Shown here: positions 62,013 through 64,000 of the stretch, piece by piece
Numbering within the stretch: the stretch's first letter is position 1
Layout: every line of letters begins with the position of its first letter
Source: Bacillus_BD sp963787345
GTDB lineage: Bacteria > Bacillota > Bacilli > Bacillales > Cytobacillaceae
Direction of reading: 5' to 3'
Assembly: GCA_963787345.1 (NCBI GenBank)
Contig: CAWBCW010000009.1
Coordinates: 1-64,000, forward strand
Length of the DNA stretch: 64,000 nucleotides
The notes under the pieces: generated by a model
Told to the model about the DNA's origin: nothing
The model's database searches: none
The model's input: the letters and a program-made list of their open reading frames with translations, nothing else
Program-made: the position numbers and the translations under genes

Positions 62013-63581
62013 ATGAAGATCACTAAAGTAGTGTTATTAGAGGCAGATCAACCAACCGAATGGGGACCATTAAATCAGTTAATGACGGTCTTTTGTTCCG
62101 CTTTACGGTTTGCTTTTAATCGTTTAGTGGAAGGAGAAGGCGAGAAAGATCTCATTAAAAAGGTAAATGCGCTCTTTCATTTGAATAAACGATATGCAGA
62201 AGATGCTGTCATGCAGGCAAAAGCGGTGCTTTCTAGTCAAAAAGAATTATTGCCGATTCGATTAGAAGGCGTACAGGCAAAAATTCAAAAAACAGAACAA
62301 AAAATAGACGATTACCAAACCAAAAGAAAAACACCAAAAAATGTATCATTGGAAATTTGTTTGGAAGGATTGAATGCCCGTCTCGCCAAGCTAAAAGAAA
62401 AAGAAGCGGTTCTTTTAAAACATCAAAAAGAAGAGACGATTCCTTCTGTTATCTTTGGTGGGAAGAAGAACTTTTATGAACGTTTGAAAGGGAAAATCAC
62501 CAACGAGGAGTGGAAGGAATTACGTTCGAATACGCTCTACTCTCGTGGGGATCGATCGAAGAAAGGAAATTTGAATACGAGAATCACATTTGATGACCAA
62601 GACCAGCGATTTTATTTAGAAGTGGCCAATCCGCTTCTTGCAGAAAAAGGGAAACGCAGTCCCCGTTTACGATTCCGTCTTCGTATTCCTGAGAAATATT
62701 ACGATGAAATAGTGGAGGTCGTATTACCTGAGGTGATAGGCGTTAATTCAAAGGGCAAGCCAATTGAAGAATATCAGGTGTATTCGATTGAAGTTAAACG
62801 GAAACAGAAAAAGTATTATGCTCATATCACCTATGATGTGGATACTCCTGATACGGAATTAAGTTGGAATGAAAAAATCACATCGCATCTTGTGGCTGGG
62901 ATTGATGTCAATATTGACCGCGTAGCTGTCTCTATTTTAACGAAGCAGGGGAATTGGCTGGAAAGCAAAACGTTCTATTGTCATGAAATGGAATATGTCC
63001 GAAGTCATAAAAGAAACAACATTTCGGGTGAACTAGCGAAACAAATCATCGATTATTTATTGAGTTGCAATGTTGGAGCTTTCGTTTTAGAAGATATTAG
63101 GTTAAAACAAGACCATGATACGAATCATCGTTTTAATCGTTGGACGCATTCCTTTGCCAAAAACAAGCTACAAAAAGCGCTGATTTTAAGAGGCTTAAAG
63201 TTTGGCTTTCATATCAAAAAAGTCAATCCTGCTTATACTTCGGTGATTGGCCGATTTAAATACGCTAAGATGTATGGTTTATCTGTACATGAGGCTGCTT
63301 CTTTCGTGATTGGAAGAAGAGGGTTAGACTTTAGTGAAAAAGTACCAAAGGAATTAATCCAGCAACTAAAAGAAAAGGTAAAACCTCATTTGATTTCCCT
63401 TCTTGGGTCAATGGAAGAATCTGAGAAGCAATCAAACAAAGGGAAACAAAGACGCCGGTTTATAGGCATGACGCTCAAAAAGGTTGAACATTTCAAGGAA
63501 AACCATAGCTGGACCTTATGGAATGTGGTCCATAAAACGTTAATTAGAAAGAACCAGGAATTAAAATTGAAGGAGGTGTAA
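62013..63581 (+). CDS. TnpB-like RuvC protein without zinc ribbon
   Basis: 522 residues, homologous to IS605-type TnpB, the RNA-guided nuclease ancestor of Cas12. RuvC-I is GIDVNIDRVAVSIL (Asp298) and RuvC-II is AFVLEDIRL (Glu360). After VNPAYTS, where TnpB has two CxxC pairs, this protein goes straight to KYAKMYGLSVHEAASFVIGRRGL: the zinc ribbon is absent and the third catalytic Asp is replaced by HE. The N-terminal part is longer than usual, with a coiled coil (about 80-145). I start at the ATG at 62013, six bases after GAGGGAG; a GTG at 61989 is less likely. No TnpA lies nearby. Activity is uncertain. Confidence 0.8.
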   Translation: MKITKVVLLEADQPTEWGPLNQLMTVFCSALRFAFNRLVEGEGEKDLIKKVNALFHLNKRYAEDAVMQAKAVLSSQKELLPIRLEGVQAKIQKTEQKIDDYQTKRKTPKNVSLEICLEGLNARLAKLKEKEAVLLKHQKEETIPSVIFGGKKNFYERLKGKITNEEWKELRSNTLYSRGDRSKKGNLNTRITFDDQDQRFYLEVANPLLAEKGKRSPRLRFRLRIPEKYYDEIVEVVLPEVIGVNSKGKPIEEYQVYSIEVKRKQKKYYAHITYDVDTPDTELSWNEKITSHLVAGIDVNIDRVAVSILTKQGNWLESKTFYCHEMEYVRSHKRNNISGELAKQIIDYLLSCNVGAFVLEDIRLKQDHDTNHRFNRWTHSFAKNKLQKALILRGLKFGFHIKKVNPAYTSVIGRFKYAKMYGLSVHEAASFVIGRRGLDFSEKVPKELIQQLKEKVKPHLISLLGSMEESEKQSNKGKQRRRFIGMTLKKVEHFKENHSWTLWNVVHKTLIRKNQELKLKEV

Positions 63582-63582
63582 T

Positions 63583-63775
63583 CCTGGTGCTAAAAACTTT
63601 GCGGTAAACTGACCTGGAAGGAATGGTTTTCCGCCCCAAAACTGGCTCTAACAGAGCGCCGCAGATCGTCTTGTACAACAGGTACATGACAAGGATTCAA
63701 CCCTCTTTCTGACGGAATGGCGTGAGAGTCGCCACAGTAGGTCCCTTTTTCTTGGTTCAGGGGCGAAATGTAGAT
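63583..63775 (+). ncRNA. Structured non-coding stretch after the TnpB-like gene (possible guide RNA scaffold)
   Basis: No ORF, but several stems are legible: GCTCT/AGAGC around 63645, TGTAC/GTACA inside CTTGT/ACAAG (about 63669-63692), TGGCG/CGCCA (about 63718-63734) and GCGG/CCGC near 63601-63634. TnpB proteins use an RNA transcribed from the 3' end of their own gene, so its position is suggestive. It is inference; no boundaries can be set from one sequence. Confidence 0.4.
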
Positions 63776-63805
63776 TTTTATAAGTTTTAGTAACCAGGAG
63801 CAAAG

Positions 63806-64000
63806 ATGAATAAAAAAACATTTTTAGCAAGTGGATTGGCCGCGTTACTAACATTTGGCGGTTTAGCTGGATGTGGGGATGGGATTGACCAAGATAATGG
63901 CCTTAGTGATGGAGAGCAAAAAGATGAGTTAGATAACGATACAAAGAAGGAAGCCGGCGCTACCTTAGAGGAGGCGAACGACAATTTACAAGAGGCTAAG
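63806..64000 (+). CDS. Lipoprotein, partial (cut by window end)
   Basis: The ATG at 63806 follows CCAGGAG at good spacing and opens a lipoprotein signal, MNKKTFLASGLAALLTFGGL, with lipobox LAGC. An acidic, low-complexity segment follows (DGIDQDNGLSDGEQKDELDND), then EEANDNLQEAK. The frame is open to the last base, 65 codons. Family not identifiable from this much. Confidence 0.7.
   Translation, partial: MNKKTFLASGLAALLTFGGLAGCGDGIDQDNGLSDGEQKDELDNDTKKEAGATLEEANDNLQEAK

Noticed and set aside
1..64000. CRISPR arrays, tRNA or rRNA genes
   Set aside because: No regularly spaced direct repeats with unique spacers, and no tRNA or rRNA-like segments noticed on reading either strand.

Overview
The window looks like a chromosomal segment of a low-GC, endospore-forming Bacillaceae. 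Shine-Dalgarno sites are strong, TTG and GTG starts are common, and it carries a YhcN/YlaJ-type sporulation lipoprotein, a GsiB-like KGG-repeat protein and a complete sigma-B locus. That locus is of the Bacillus cereus type (rsbV-rsbW-sigB-rsbY, a Dps gene, and an RsbK/RsbM pair), not the B. subtilis rsbRSTU-X type. I cannot name the species.

Layout. 1-1.6 kb: decayed DNA with a broken IS200/REP-associated (Y1) transposase. 1.6-5.5 kb: a compact RiPP locus, consisting of an ATP-grasp ligase, a precursor with a double-glycine leader and a TTxxxxEE core (graspetide/plesiocin-like), and a divergent C39-peptidase ABC exporter. 5.9-11.1 kb: metH and a yitJ-type methyltransferase/methylenetetrahydrofolate reductase. 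11.5-13.1 kb: a small unknown ORF, a cold-shock protein and an OsmC protein. 13.5-19.7 kb: a signalling operon of hybrid kinase, CheR methyltransferase, REC-PAS kinase and anchored sugar-binding-like protein. 20.4-25.7 kb: a thioredoxin-fold protein, bifunctional glutathione synthetase gshF, S-formylglutathione hydrolase, class III alcohol dehydrogenase and an HxlR regulator. Together these form a glutathione-dependent formaldehyde detoxification module. 26-31 kb: a Gly-rich protein, a secreted histidine phosphatase and a DctPQM TRAP transporter. 31-41 kb: assorted genes (MFS, PLC-like, TVP38, CorC-like, MerR, hydrolase, YeeE) interleaved with remnants (PucR, MATE, IS1182) and a frameshifted sporulation lipoprotein.

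41-62 kb is a general-stress island. The sigma-B regulators sit among small stress proteins (YflT, YsnF, GlsB-like, Dps, KGG), CorA, a frameshifted cardiolipin synthase, a second CorC-like protein and a mechanosensitive channel. I read eleven promoters of the form GTTT-N13/14-GGGTA across it, two of them weak, so sigma B probably drives its own operon and most of the neighbouring genes. 62-64 kb holds a TnpB-like RuvC protein with no zinc ribbon, followed by a structured non-coding stretch, then the start of a lipoprotein gene cut by the window end.

Two themes cross the window. Imperfect palindromes of REP type recur at five or more intergenic sites, and the only possible mover seen is the dead Y1 transposase. 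Several genes are freshly broken by single-base frameshifts or survive only as C-terminal fragments.
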